Assembly (NCBI GenBank): GCA_938020505.1
Contig: CALIHR010000022.1
Span: 1-42,756, forward strand
Length of the DNA stretch: 42,756 nt
Direction of reading: 5' to 3'
Source of the DNA: an uncultured Actinobaculum sp.
GTDB taxonomy: Bacteria; Actinomycetota; Actinomycetes; Actinomycetales; Actinomycetaceae
Numbering within the stretch: position 1 is the stretch's first letter; every line of letters starts with the position of its first letter. A program made the position numbers and the translations under genes. The notes beneath the pieces are model-generated. The model did no database searches and had not been told where the DNA came from. It was given only the letters and a program-made list of their open reading frames with translations. Positions 1 through 8,181 of the stretch are shown here, piece by piece.

Positions 1-44
1 CGCCGCTGAGGCTCGCGCAGCGCCCGGGCCTTTCCTTGCCGAAG

Positions 45-136
45 TTCACACTCAGATCACGCCAACATTCACACTGAAAACACGTCAATCCTCACACTGG
101 AATCGCGTCAACATTCACACTGGAGGTAAGATCGAA
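45..136. repeat. 23-bp tandem repeat, four units
   Basis: Four head-to-tail units begin at 45, 68, 91 and 114, each opening with TTCACACT or CTCACACT and followed by a variant of the core CACGTCAACA. The period is exactly 23 bp. The array runs directly into the first recognisable codons of the decayed DUF4143 gene, so it may mark the breakpoint where that gene lost its ATPase half, or be a regulatory array of whatever lies to the left. Confidence 0.8.
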
Positions 137-980
137 CTGTCTCCCTCGAGGCGTTGTTCGAGGGAGATCATGACGTCGCGTCGCTTTCCAATCTGACTGT
201 CGACGATCTCGCTCAGGCCACGTGCCGCGGCGGACGGCCCGAGGCAGTGCTTGATCCTGACCGTTCCGTTGCCATTCAGCACGCCCGAGACTATGTGGAC
301 GGACTCGTTGATTCCGATCTCTCGCGCGTCGATTCCGTCAACCGGTCAAGCACTCGAATGCGGGCGCTTCTGCGCTCGTACGCACGCAATATTTCCACCC
401 AGGCTACTGGCAACGCTCCGGGCGGATATGCAAGAGGACGAGCAGACTCTTTCCGTCAACGCGCTGAGGCAATATCTTGATCTGCTTTCGCGTTCTTTCG
501 TGACGGAGGACCTTCCCGTCTGGAGTCCGTCGCTGAGGTCGCGCACCGCCATTCGGACCAGCCCCACGCGGCATTTCACCCACCCTTCGATCGCCGCCGC
601 CGTTTTGCGCCCGACGCCCGAGCGGCTCCTTCGCGACCCCGAGACTTTCGGCCTACTTTTCTAATCCCTCTGCATTCGCGATTTGTGCATTTATGCCGGC
701 AAGCTGGGAGGAAGAATTTTTCACTACCGCGACAGGTCGGGCCTTGAGGCCGACGCCGTCGTCTCGCTCGACGACGGACGCTGGGCGCCTGTCGAGGTCA
801 AGTTGGGCGGCGCGCAAATCGACGAAGCCGCGAAGAGCCTTCGACGACTGACTGAACGAGTGGAGGACCTCCTCTCTGGGCGAACCGGCATTCCTCATGG
901 CGCTGACCGGCACGGCGACGGCGTATCGCCGCGACGACGACGAGAACTGGGTTCCGGCTGTGTTTCGTCCGGGGCGTGGG
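136..980 (+). pseudogene. Decayed DUF4143-type ATPase, C-terminal half only
   Basis: Joined reading frames rebuild the C-terminal DUF4143 part of an AAA_14/DUF4143 ATP-binding protein. Recognisable blocks are LFEGDHDVASLSNLTVDDLA, SRVDSVNRSSTRMRALLRSY, LRSRTAIRTSPTRHF, FHYRDRSGLEADAVVSL and VEVKLGG. Three lesions are visible: a frameshift near 403-412, an in-frame TAA at 662-664 where the family usually has Glu (FGLLF-E-SLC), and a second frameshift near 870-880, after which the original frame continues as FLMALTGTATAYRRDDD. The N-terminal P-loop ATPase domain is absent; a stop lies just upstream at 127-129. No functional product is expected. The exact 3' end is unclear because it abuts the tRNA terminator. 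Frame joining is my reconstruction by memory of the family. Confidence 0.8.
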
Positions 981-1012
981 AAAGGCCCGGACCGCAGCGG
1001 GTCCGGGCCTTT
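981..1012 (-). terminator. Intrinsic terminator of the tRNA-fMet gene
   Basis: A 13-bp inverted repeat (981-993 with 1000-1012, arm AAAGGCCCGGACC) with a six-base loop starts 5 nt beyond the tRNA 3' end on the minus strand. The arm gives a short T run (CCTTT) in the transcript direction. It also ends the decayed gene on the plus strand. Confidence 0.7.
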
Positions 1013-1017
1013 GTCTG

Positions 1018-1091
1018 TGGCGGGGGCAGGATTTGAACCTACGACCTCCGGGTTATGAGCCCGGCGAGCTACCGAACTGCTCCACCCCGCG
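1018..1091 (-). tRNA. Initiator tRNA-fMet (CAT)
   Basis: Read on the minus strand it begins CGCGGGGTGGAGCAG and folds as a 74-nt cloverleaf with anticodon CAT in the loop CTCATAA. Two initiator hallmarks are visible: three consecutive G:C pairs in the anticodon stem (GGG/CCC) and an unpaired 1-72 position (C opposite C). T-loop TTCAAAT and discriminator A are present. CCA is not encoded; the discriminator is followed by CAG. The sequence closely resembles bacterial initiator tRNAs, so this is the start tRNA rather than an elongator Met tRNA. Confidence 0.95.
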
Positions 1092-1102
1092 TCGGCCCGT
1101 CT

Positions 1103-1132
1103 AGTCTACCGATGCTCCAATCCGGTTAGCAA
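1103..1132 (-). promoter_or_regulatory. Promoter of tRNA-fMet
   Basis: On the minus strand a -35 box TTGCTA (plus 1127-1132) and a -10 box TAGACT (plus 1103-1108) are separated by 18 bp. The tRNA 5' end lies 11 bp after the -10 box, as expected for a short-leader stable-RNA promoter. Confidence 0.65.
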
Positions 1133-1229
1133 GACGGAAAGAAGTGTGAGGTGTCACGTTGAACGGAGCACGCCGCGTCCACACCGCATGATACGGCAAC
1201 GCGGCGCGCAGCGCCCACGCCACATCCTG

Positions 1230-4200
1230 CTACTTGCTGCCGCCCTCCGTTTCTCGGCGAGCTTTGACGGCGCGCTCGAGCGCATTCTGCAGCTTCTTCT
1301 GCGCTTCGCCGTAAGCCGACCAGTTGCCTTCCTTCATCGCCGAGTTCGACTCTTCCATTGCCTTCTGAGCGTCGCCCAAGGCGGACTGAAGCTCGTCGGC
1401 AGGCGCCGTCCCTCCCCCGCCAGGCGAGGCGCTGGGCGAGCTAGGCGAAGCCGAAGGAGAGCCGCTCGGGCTCGGCGAGGCGCTCGGATTTGCTTTCGGC
1501 TTGTTGTTCGAGTCCGCCGACGGAGCCTCCTTGTGCCCGGAGACGCTCGCGTCGCCCGCCTGCGCGCCGGAATTCCCGCCGAAGGTCTGGTTGAGCGATT
1601 CTTCAAGCGTCGGCGCAAATCCAATCTTGCTTCCCTTTCCGAAGGTCGTCAGCACGTACTGCGCGATCGGATAGGAAGTGCTTCCGCTCGTCTTAGAGGC
1701 TTGGACGTAAACCGGCTGGACGTACAAGAGCCCGCCGCCCACTGGCAACGTCAGAAGGTTGCCCATGATGACCTGCGTCCCTCCCTGTTTGAGAAGGTTG
1801 AGGGTGGTCGAGACCTTCGAGTCGGTCAGGAAGTTGTTCTCCGCCTGGCCGGGGCCGGGAACCGTCACGTCCCTCGGCAGCTCTATCAATCTCAGCTGCC
1901 CGTATCCGTTGCGAACCTTGCCGGGTTCGCTGCCGGCTTCCGAATCAACCGCCAGGAAGCCCGTCATGACATTTTGCTTGTCCGCGCCGCCCAAGATGAA
2001 TCCCGTGGAAAGCGAGAACTGCGCCTTGTCCTGGCCGGGCATCTGGAGGGTCAGGTAGTACGGCGGCTGATCCTGCGTCGAGCCTTTGGGCGCCGTCGGC
2101 TCCTGGGGAACGTCCCAGAAGTCTCCGCCCGAATAGAATTCCTTGGCATTGGTCACGTGGTAGCGAGACAAAAGCGTGCGCTGGACCTTGAACATGTCCT
2201 CCGGGTAGCGCATGTGGGACATCAGATCGCCCGACATCTTCGACATCGGAGTCAGCGTTCCCGGGAAGACCTTCGACCATGCGTTGACGATCGGATCCTT
2301 CTTGTCCCACTGGTAGAGCTTGACGGACCCGTCGTATGCGTCCACAACCGCCTTGACCGAGTTGCGGATGTAGTTGACCTGCTCGGGAGACTCCCCGTAC
2401 TGGCCTGCGCCCTTGGACTTCGCGTCCGCCGTCGCCTCATTCAAGGATTGGCGGGCCGAGTACGGGTATTGATTGGTGGTCGTGTACCCGTCGAGGATCC
2501 ACACGAGGCGCTTGGGGGTCTTGGGATTGCCGTCCATGTCGACGACGGCGGGATAGACCCTCGAATCCAAAGTCAGATAGGGCGCGACCTTGGAGACCCT
2601 CACACGAGGATCGCGGTCGTAGAGGATCTGCGAGTCCTTCGTGACGCGGTCGGAGAAGAACAGGTCCGTGTCGCGGAATTTGATGGCGAACATGAGCTTG
2701 GAGAAGGCGTTGCCGATCTTCGGGCCGCCGTCGCCGGCATAGGTGGTGGACTTGACTCCGTTCTTGGACCCGCCGGTCGGGTAGTCGAGCTCCCACGGCG
2801 TCGTTCCCTTCGGCGCCCCGACCACGGAATAGTCGGGCGAGGACTTTCCGAAGTAGACGCGCGGCTCGTACTTGCCGAGTTCGCCCGTCGAGGGGATGCC
2901 TTGCTGGAAGAACGACGGCTCGCCGTCCGACGTCGTCGTGTTTCCGTAAGCCGAGACGACGCCGAAGCCGTGGGTGTAGACGGTGTGGTCGTTGACCCAT
3001 GTGCGCTGCCCCTCCGAAAGCCCGTTGAGGTTGAGCTCGCGAACGGAGATGACCGTGTCGCGCGGAGTGCCCTTGATCGTGTAGCGGTCCACGGAGAGCT
3101 GCTGATCGAAGGAATAGTAGGGCCTGTTGCGCTGGAGCTGGGTAAAGGTCGGCGAGATGATATTGGGGTCGAGCACGCGGAGCTGCGCCGTGGTCTCGGC
3201 GTCGGAACGAAGCTGGCCCGCGGCGGCGGCGGTCTGGGCCTTGTATTCGCTCTTCTTCACGTTGTCGAGGCCATAGGCGGCGAGAGTGGCGTTGATGTTG
3301 CGCTGAATGAAGGTCGATTCCTTCTCGGCGGCGTTCGGGACCACCTGGAAGCGCTGGACGAAGTAGGGAATGGCCGTCGTGACGACGAGGCCCGCCACAG
3401 CCGTGACAGCGATTCCGATGACAGTGAACTTCCACAGCCCCTTGACTGCCGCGAGAACGAAAAGGCCGGCGATGAGCACCGCAGCCAGCGACAAGATCGT
3501 GATGCCGGGAAGGGAGGCGTTGATGTCCGTGAAAGAGGCGCCGGAAAACTTTTCGTTGTTGGCCAAAAGCATGTTGTACCGACGAAGCCAAAGGAAGCCG
3601 GCCACAACAAGCGCCGCGAGCGCTCCGAGCACGCCGAAGTGGACCCGGACGCGAGAGGTGAGGACGACCTTCGAGCCGTCGGAGGAAATCCCGCCGTAAA
3701 GGTAATGGCTGACGATAGCCACCACCGCGCCGACGGCCAAAAGCGTGACCGACAGCGCAAGAAGCGATTGCAGAACCGGAAGGGTGAAGACGTAAAAGCT
3801 GACGTCGTTGCCGAATTCGGCGTCCTTCTGCCCGAAAGGCGTGCGGTGAAGCCACAGGACGTAGGTGCGCCATTGGCTGCCGAGCTGAGCCCCGAAGACG
3901 ATTCCCAAGGCGAGCGGAACGAAGAGGCGGGCCAGCCACGGATGCGCCTCTATCTGCTGGCGATACTGGTCTATTCCCTTTCGAACCGCCGTCTTTTCCC
4001 CCGTTCGGGCGACGATGTGGTTGACAAAGGCCGACAGGCCCACAAGGAGTGTTCCCAATGTGCCGAGGGCGATGGCCCACCCCCACTGGGTCCAGAAGAC
4101 CTTGGCGGCTTTCAGCTGGGAATACCACTGCACATCGGTCCACACATTGGCGAAGACCACGAGGCCGGCCAAGAGAATGGCAAGGACGACGAGGGTCGGC

Positions 4201-4271
4201 ACGAAAACGCCGACCGACCGGCTTCGGCCGCCGTCCTTGGAGGAACTGGGGTGAATGCTTGTAGCGGACAA
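1230..4271 (-). CDS. UPF0182 family multi-pass membrane protein
   Basis: A 1,013-residue protein of the UPF0182 (COG1615) family, widespread in actinobacteria and of unknown function. About seven membrane segments fill the first third (roughly residues 20-41, 65-86, 116-132, 159-193, 210-230, 257-276, 282-304). A large, presumably extracytoplasmic domain follows. The C-terminus carries a Ser/Pro/Ala linker and an Ala/Glu/Lys-rich helix ending ARRETEGGSK, both common in the family. The start is TTG at 4271, preceded by GAGG at a 5-nt spacing; no better start lies nearby. It corresponds to the M. tuberculosis Rv3193c position, next to a PDZ/Lon-type protease. Family assignment is firm; function is not known. 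Confidence 0.93.
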   Translation of the reverse strand: MSATSIHPSSSKDGGRSRSVGVFVPTLVVLAILLAGLVVFANVWTDVQWYSQLKAAKVFWTQWGWAIALGTLGTLLVGLSAFVNHIVARTGEKTAVRKGIDQYRQQIEAHPWLARLFVPLALGIVFGAQLGSQWRTYVLWLHRTPFGQKDAEFGNDVSFYVFTLPVLQSLLALSVTLLAVGAVVAIVSHYLYGGISSDGSKVVLTSRVRVHFGVLGALAALVVAGFLWLRRYNMLLANNEKFSGASFTDINASLPGITILSLAAVLIAGLFVLAAVKGLWKFTVIGIAVTAVAGLVVTTAIPYFVQRFQVVPNAAEKESTFIQRNINATLAAYGLDNVKKSEYKAQTAAAAGQLRSDAETTAQLRVLDPNIISPTFTQLQRNRPYYSFDQQLSVDRYTIKGTPRDTVISVRELNLNGLSEGQRTWVNDHTVYTHGFGVVSAYGNTTTSDGEPSFFQQGIPSTGELGKYEPRVYFGKSSPDYSVVGAPKGTTPWELDYPTGGSKNGVKSTTYAGDGGPKIGNAFSKLMFAIKFRDTDLFFSDRVTKDSQILYDRDPRVRVSKVAPYLTLDSRVYPAVVDMDGNPKTPKRLVWILDGYTTTNQYPYSARQSLNEATADAKSKGAGQYGESPEQVNYIRNSVKAVVDAYDGSVKLYQWDKKDPIVNAWSKVFPGTLTPMSKMSGDLMSHMRYPEDMFKVQRTLLSRYHVTNAKEFYSGGDFWDVPQEPTAPKGSTQDQPPYYLTLQMPGQDKAQFSLSTGFILGGADKQNVMTGFLAVDSEAGSEPGKVRNGYGQLRLIELPRDVTVPGPGQAENNFLTDSKVSTTLNLLKQGGTQVIMGNLLTLPVGGGLLYVQPVYVQASKTSGSTSYPIAQYVLTTFGKGSKIGFAPTLEESLNQTFGGNSGAQAGDASVSGHKEAPSADSNNKPKANPSASPSPSGSPSASPSSPSASPGGGGTAPADELQSALGDAQKAMEESNSAMKEGNWSAYGEAQKKLQNALERAVKARRETEGGSK

Positions 4272-4624
4272 CTTCGCCTCACGTGTTTCGACTCCGCGGT
4301 CGGTCGACCGCGCTATTTCAAAATTAGCCGATGCGCGGCGATATTCCCAGACGCTCGAGGCCTTCGACGGCCGATTCGGCCTGAAACGGCGCTCTTTGAC
4401 GCATCAAAAGAGACACCGGATTCGGTGGGATTCCCCGGGTCGGCCGCCCCGTGTTGCAGAGAAGGCGCCGCGCGGCTTGGTTGAAATCCTACCAACGCCC
4501 GCAGCGAACACGAACCCGGATTTCAGTTCAACGCGGGCGGCGGCTTGAGACGGGGCGACGCCGGCGCCGACGCGGCTCGAGGCGGGCGACGTCGGTTCCG
4601 GCGCGCCCGTGGCACACTTGTGGC
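4272..4624. other. Divergent intergenic region
   Basis: 353 bp between the minus-strand UPF0182 gene and the plus-strand PPA1309-family gene. It should hold both promoters. On the plus side a CACACT hexamer (4613-4618) ends 6 nt before the GTG at 4625, compatible with a leaderless transcript. I see no convincing gene, RNA or repeat here. Confidence 0.5.
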
Positions 4625-5128
4625 GTGAGCGAAATCGAACAAGCCGTCAAAGAGATTGAAGCCTACGTCGCCGCAGACGGATGGGACGGGCCGGTTCGCG
4701 TCTTTTCCCTCGTCGACGCGCAAAAGGCGATGGCCGCCAATTCGGCCTTGTCCGCGGAGCTGCCGGCCGGCGCCGCTGGCCTGCTGTCCATTGAGCAAGA
4801 GGGGCTTCCCAGCTCCGACTCGATCGAAGAGCTGCTTGGCAGGCTCGCCTGGCCCGACGCCGTCGACGGCGCGGCGGTCAGCCTTGAACGTGTGACGCTT
4901 CCGCCCGAGGCGGAGGCCGAGATTCCCGACGACGCGGAGGAGGCCCGGCGCTTCGTCGCCGCCGACCCTCGCCGCGAGGACATCAGGATGGTCGTCGGCG
5001 TTCTTCGCAACGGCGAGAGCTGGTGCGCTATCAGGCTGCGCTCCCACGATTCGCAGGCCGAGGCGATCTCCGGCGCCGACCTGGTTCCCGAGATGGTTGA
5101 GGCCCTCCTGGCGACATTCGCCGAGTGA
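4625..5128 (+). CDS. PPA1309 family protein
   Basis: A 167-residue acidic protein starting VSEIEQAVKEIEAYVAADGW and ending EMVEALLATFAE. It matches the actinobacterial PPA1309 family by its opening helix, the WDGPVRVFSLVDA segment, the D/E-rich middle and the GESWCAIRLRSHDS block. Function is unknown. No signal peptide or membrane segment is seen. A longer reading frame is open upstream, but it lacks family similarity and is low-complexity Arg-rich. GTG at 4625 is chosen for homology and for the hexamer CACACT just upstream. It lies between UPF0182 and the PDZ protease, convergent with the latter. Confidence 0.85.
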   Translation: MSEIEQAVKEIEAYVAADGWDGPVRVFSLVDAQKAMAANSALSAELPAGAAGLLSIEQEGLPSSDSIEELLGRLAWPDAVDGAAVSLERVTLPPEAEAEIPDDAEEARRFVAADPRREDIRMVVGVLRNGESWCAIRLRSHDSQAEAISGADLVPEMVEALLATFAE

Positions 5129-5226
5129 TCTCACCCGCCTTGCAGGCCTGTCGCCTTCCGCGGAACTTTCAGCTCCTCAACTTCCGCGAAGTTCAGCCCG
5201 TCGCTTCTTCAGAGCTTTTTAAACCC

Positions 5227-6330
5227 TCACTTTTTCGGAGATTTGGCGACGACGTCGCGACACGTCTGCAAGCCTGAGGTTTTGCCCGCGCCGATGGCCT
5301 GGACCGCCTTGACCGCCTCGTCGAAGGTGCGCACGGAGTAGACCTTCATCCCCTCGGGCTCGTACCCGATCGTCTCCGCGCAGTTTTCGGCCGGCGCGAG
5401 GAAGTGCTTCGCGCCCTTTTGAGAAGCCCCGACGAGCTTGTGCTGGATGCCGCCGATCGGGCCGACGTCGCCGCCCATCGACATTGTTCCGGTGCCCGCG
5501 ATCACCTTGTCGCCGCCCAGCGATCCCGGAGTCAGGTCGTCGTAGATGGCGAGGCTGAACATCAATCCGGCCGAGGGGCCTCCGATCTGTTCGACGCCGT
5601 AGTTGACCTTCACCGGGTACTTGAGGTTCTTGTTCGAAAGGTAGACGCCGAGCTTGGAGCCCGGATGGGTCCAGCCGGTCGCGTCGGCTTCGTGCGCCGC
5701 GGTGGCGATCTCGACGGTCTTTTCTTTTCCGTCACGGGTGAATCCCACCGTGACGGTCGTTCCCGGCGCGATCTTGGCCAGCCGCTGGGCCAAATCGGAA
5801 TACGTCCGTATCTCCGTCTTCTGCCCGGCGGCCGAGATCGAGGTGAGAACGTCCCCCTTGGCGAGCTTGCCCGACGCATGGGAGCTTTTCGGCACGCCTG
5901 CCACCACGAGCTTCATCGTGACGGTGTGGCCCGTCTTCCCGAGGGCGACGACGGCCGCGTTGTCTTGAGAGTCCGTCATGAGGGCGGCGTTCTTCTTGTC
6001 GACGTCGCTGGACGTCTCGTTCTCGGAGTAGAGAGCCCTCACGGGAACGGCCTGCATGTCCCGCGCGAAGAGCGAGGCGAACACCTGGGCGGAGGGAACC
6101 CCGTTGTCGGCGGTTCCGTACGAGCTGACCGTCGTCATGAAAAGCTTCGTCGACGAAGCGTACGTCTTGGCCCCGGAAAGCGTGACGAGCTGCTTGCCCT
6201 CGTACTTCCCGGCGACGTCGATGGCCGGGCCGGCGGTCTCGACGACGTAGGCGCTGGGCATGACGAGCCCTATGACGGCGAGCAAAGCGAATGCCCCTCC
6301 GGAAACGAGGCGTCTGCGTGTTGGATTCAC
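5227..6330 (-). CDS. Membrane-anchored PDZ / Lon-type (S16) protease
   Basis: A 367-residue protein of the YlbL type (COG3480), a secreted or membrane-tethered serine protease. An N-terminal signal anchor is at about residues 8-30. A PDZ domain follows at about 135-215 (GVPKSSHASGKLAKGDVLTS). A Lon C-terminal proteolytic domain occupies about 225-345. The Ser-Lys dyad is visible: Ser253 in GGPSAGLMF and Lys298 in GGIQHKLVGA. GTG at 6330 (VNPTRRRLVSGG) is chosen because the frame continues upstream only through repeat DNA. It is divergent from the DUF2342 gene and parallels Rv3194c next to Rv3193c. Substrates are unknown; likely envelope protein quality control. Confidence 0.88.
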   Translation of the reverse strand: MNPTRRRLVSGGAFALLAVIGLVMPSAYVVETAGPAIDVAGKYEGKQLVTLSGAKTYASSTKLFMTTVSSYGTADNGVPSAQVFASLFARDMQAVPVRALYSENETSSDVDKKNAALMTDSQDNAAVVALGKTGHTVTMKLVVAGVPKSSHASGKLAKGDVLTSISAAGQKTEIRTYSDLAQRLAKIAPGTTVTVGFTRDGKEKTVEIATAAHEADATGWTHPGSKLGVYLSNKNLKYPVKVNYGVEQIGGPSAGLMFSLAIYDDLTPGSLGGDKVIAGTGTMSMGGDVGPIGGIQHKLVGASQKGAKHFLAPAENCAETIGYEPEGMKVYSVRTFDEAVKAVQAIGAGKTSGLQTCRDVVAKSPKK

Positions 6331-6347
6331 TCGTCTATCATGCCCGA

Positions 6348-6560
6348 GGGAACCGCGTCTTCGCACGCGGGGAGGCCAAACATCCCACGCGTCAACCGGA
6401 CGCGCGACAGGGACCGCGTCTTCGCACGCGGGGAGGCCAAGCTCGGCGGCTGCGGCCTCCGCGAGCCGCGCCGGGCCCTCGCACACGCGAGCCGCATCCA
6501 CGTCTGCTTGGGCGCATGTGGCTTGCTCCTGCCGGGCCTTCGCACGCGCGAGCCGCATTC
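6348..6560. repeat. Degenerate ~61-bp tandem repeat, four units
   Basis: Four related segments centre on CGCAC at 6362, 6423, 6480 and 6541 (spacings 61, 57, 61). The first two share CCGCGTCTTCGCACGCGG followed by GGAGGCCAA; the last two share CTCGCACACGCGAGCCGCAT or CTTCGCACGCGCGAGCCGCA. Each core is a small inverted repeat (CCGCG/CGCGG or CGC/GCG). It fills the divergent gap between the PDZ protease and the DUF2342 gene (6331-6669). Confidence 0.75.
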
Positions 6561-6620
6561 GGGCGGCGGTCGGATGCTCGCGGCGTCCGGTCTTAGCCCT
6601 CGGCGGACAGCCGCGCCATA

Positions 6621-6642
6621 TTCGACGTCGAACAAATAAACT
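6621..6642 (+). promoter_or_regulatory. Palindrome TTCGACGTCGAA with -10 box
   Basis: A perfect 12-bp palindrome (6621-6632) is followed 4 bp later by TAAACT (6637-6642), a good -10 hexamer for the downstream gene at 6670. The palindrome sits in the spacer, where a repressor or redox regulator could bind. Regulator unknown. Confidence 0.45.
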
Positions 6643-6669
6643 TGAGCCAGTAGACGAGAGGTGCCCAAC

Positions 6670-8043
6670 GTGAGTGAGAACGAACTGCCGCAAGACCCCG
6701 ACCAGTGGATGGAAATGCTCCGGGCTGTGATGGGAGACGAAACCGCCGAACGCATCATCGAGCAGATGCGCGAGTCGGGGGTCAATCCCGCAGCGGCCCT
6801 GCAGGGCATGGAAAACCTAGACGTCACGGCCGTCATGAATCAGGTCAGGTCCATGCTCGGCTCTTCCGGCGACGGTCCCGTGGATTGGAGCATCGCCGAG
6901 AAAGCGGCGCGCTATCAGATCCAGAACGAGCACTACGACTCCCTGAGTTCCGCGGAAGGCGAACGGGCGCGGGAGGCCCTTTCCGTCGCTTCCCTGTGGT
7001 TGGACCCCGCCGTCGACGTCGATCCTTGCACGGGCCCGAACCAGGCGTGGAGCCGGCTGGATTGGCTCGCTCATTCGCTTCCCACGTTCAAGAGGCTGAC
7101 AGAGCCGGTCGCCGAGAACGTCGGGAGAGCCTTCATCCACGCCATTCTCGGCCAGCTGGGGAACATCCCCGGGGAGTTCCATTCGATCCTCGGCGATTCC
7201 GAGTCTCTTCCCGGAATGCGCAATCTGATCTCCGCCGTCATGGGCCTCCAGTACGGACGGGGCATGGCCGAGCTTTCCACCGTGTGCTTCGGCACCGCCG
7301 ACGCCGGCCTGCCCCTGGTCGAAGGGCACACGGCCGCGATGGTCCCCTCGAACGTCTCCGAATTCGCCGATGGCCTCGACTCGCCGGAAGAGGAAGTCCG
7401 CATGTTCGTGGCGATACGCGAGCAGGCCGTTGCTCGGCTGTATTCGAAGGTGCCCTGGCTGCGTCCGCGGGTCCTCGACGCCGTGGCGGCCTACGCCCGC
7501 GAGATTCAGATCGACATGAACTCGATGGAGGAGCAGGTTCGCGAGGCCGGCTTCGACCCCCAAAAGCTTCAAGAATTCGACCTGTCGAAAGTCTTCTCCA
7601 GCAAGCCGACAGAAAGCCAGTCAGCCGCCTTGGCGCAATTGGAGCACCTGCTTTCCCTTGTCGAAGGATGGGTGAGCGCCGTATCCCTCCAGGTCGCCTC
7701 GGCGCAGCTGCCCCACGCCGTGGCGCTGGGCGAGATGTTCGGCAGGCGTGCGGCCGTCAGCTCGCCCGCGCAGCGGGTGTTCGGGCCCCTCGTCGGTCTT
7801 CACATCCAGCCGCGCGCCAATCGCGAGGCCCAGCGCTTTTGGGAGGTCGCCTACGCCAAGCTCGGCGCCGAGGGCCGCGACGGACTGTGGAAGCACCCCG
7901 ATCTGCTTCCGACCAGCGAGGCCATGGAGAATCCCGACGCTTTCTTCGATTCGTCGGGTCCTTCCCCCGCCGTGGCGGAGGAGCTTGACGCCTTCCTCGC
8001 CGAGCTTTTGGGCGAGGACGAGCCGCCGGCGGAAGCCGAGTGA
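6670..8043 (+). CDS. DUF2342 zincin-like metalloprotease-family protein
   Basis: A 457-residue protein of the DUF2342/COG5282 family (zinc-dependent metalloprotease, sometimes annotated as putative hydrolase). Diagnostic blocks are FIHAILGQLGNIPG, ISAVMGLQYGRGMAELSTVC and a C-terminal GRDGLWKHPDLLPTSEAM. The canonical zincin His motif is not obvious: LLSLVEGWVSAV stands where some relatives carry a HExxH-like helix, so enzymatic activity is uncertain. No membrane segment is seen. GTG at 6670 has AGAGG about 9 nt upstream; GTG at 6661 is in frame but overlaps that site. It corresponds to Rv3195 in position. Family call good, activity unproven. Confidence 0.85.
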   Translation: MSENELPQDPDQWMEMLRAVMGDETAERIIEQMRESGVNPAAALQGMENLDVTAVMNQVRSMLGSSGDGPVDWSIAEKAARYQIQNEHYDSLSSAEGERAREALSVASLWLDPAVDVDPCTGPNQAWSRLDWLAHSLPTFKRLTEPVAENVGRAFIHAILGQLGNIPGEFHSILGDSESLPGMRNLISAVMGLQYGRGMAELSTVCFGTADAGLPLVEGHTAAMVPSNVSEFADGLDSPEEEVRMFVAIREQAVARLYSKVPWLRPRVLDAVAAYAREIQIDMNSMEEQVREAGFDPQKLQEFDLSKVFSSKPTESQSAALAQLEHLLSLVEGWVSAVSLQVASAQLPHAVALGEMFGRRAAVSSPAQRVFGPLVGLHIQPRANREAQRFWEVAYAKLGAEGRDGLWKHPDLLPTSEAMENPDAFFDSSGPSPAVAEELDAFLAELLGEDEPPAEAE

Positions 8044-8169
8044 TTTCCAGGCCATTCAAAGCCTAAGAGCTCCCACGGCCGCCGCACGGCGCCAACCGCC
8101 GTCAACAAGGCTCTCGCGAAGACCGTTGACGCCTGTGCATAACTCTGCGGCGGAAATCTGCGAAAACGG

Positions 8170-8175
8170 TAGCTT
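8170..8175 (+). promoter_or_regulatory. -10 box TAGCTT of a leaderless gene
   Basis: TAGCTT ends 6 nt before the ATG at 8182 and no Shine-Dalgarno sequence lies between, which fits leaderless transcription as is common in actinobacteria. Confidence 0.4.
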
Positions 8176-8181
8176 TAGCCC

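Noticed and set aside
1146..4484. A 1,112-residue plus-strand open frame
   Set aside because: It is antisense to the well-supported UPF0182 gene, Arg-rich and without family similarity, typical of high-GC shadow frames.
5404..6639. A 411-residue plus-strand open frame opposite the PDZ protease
   Set aside because: The minus strand carries a clear PDZ/Lon protein with catalytic residues; the opposite frame has none.
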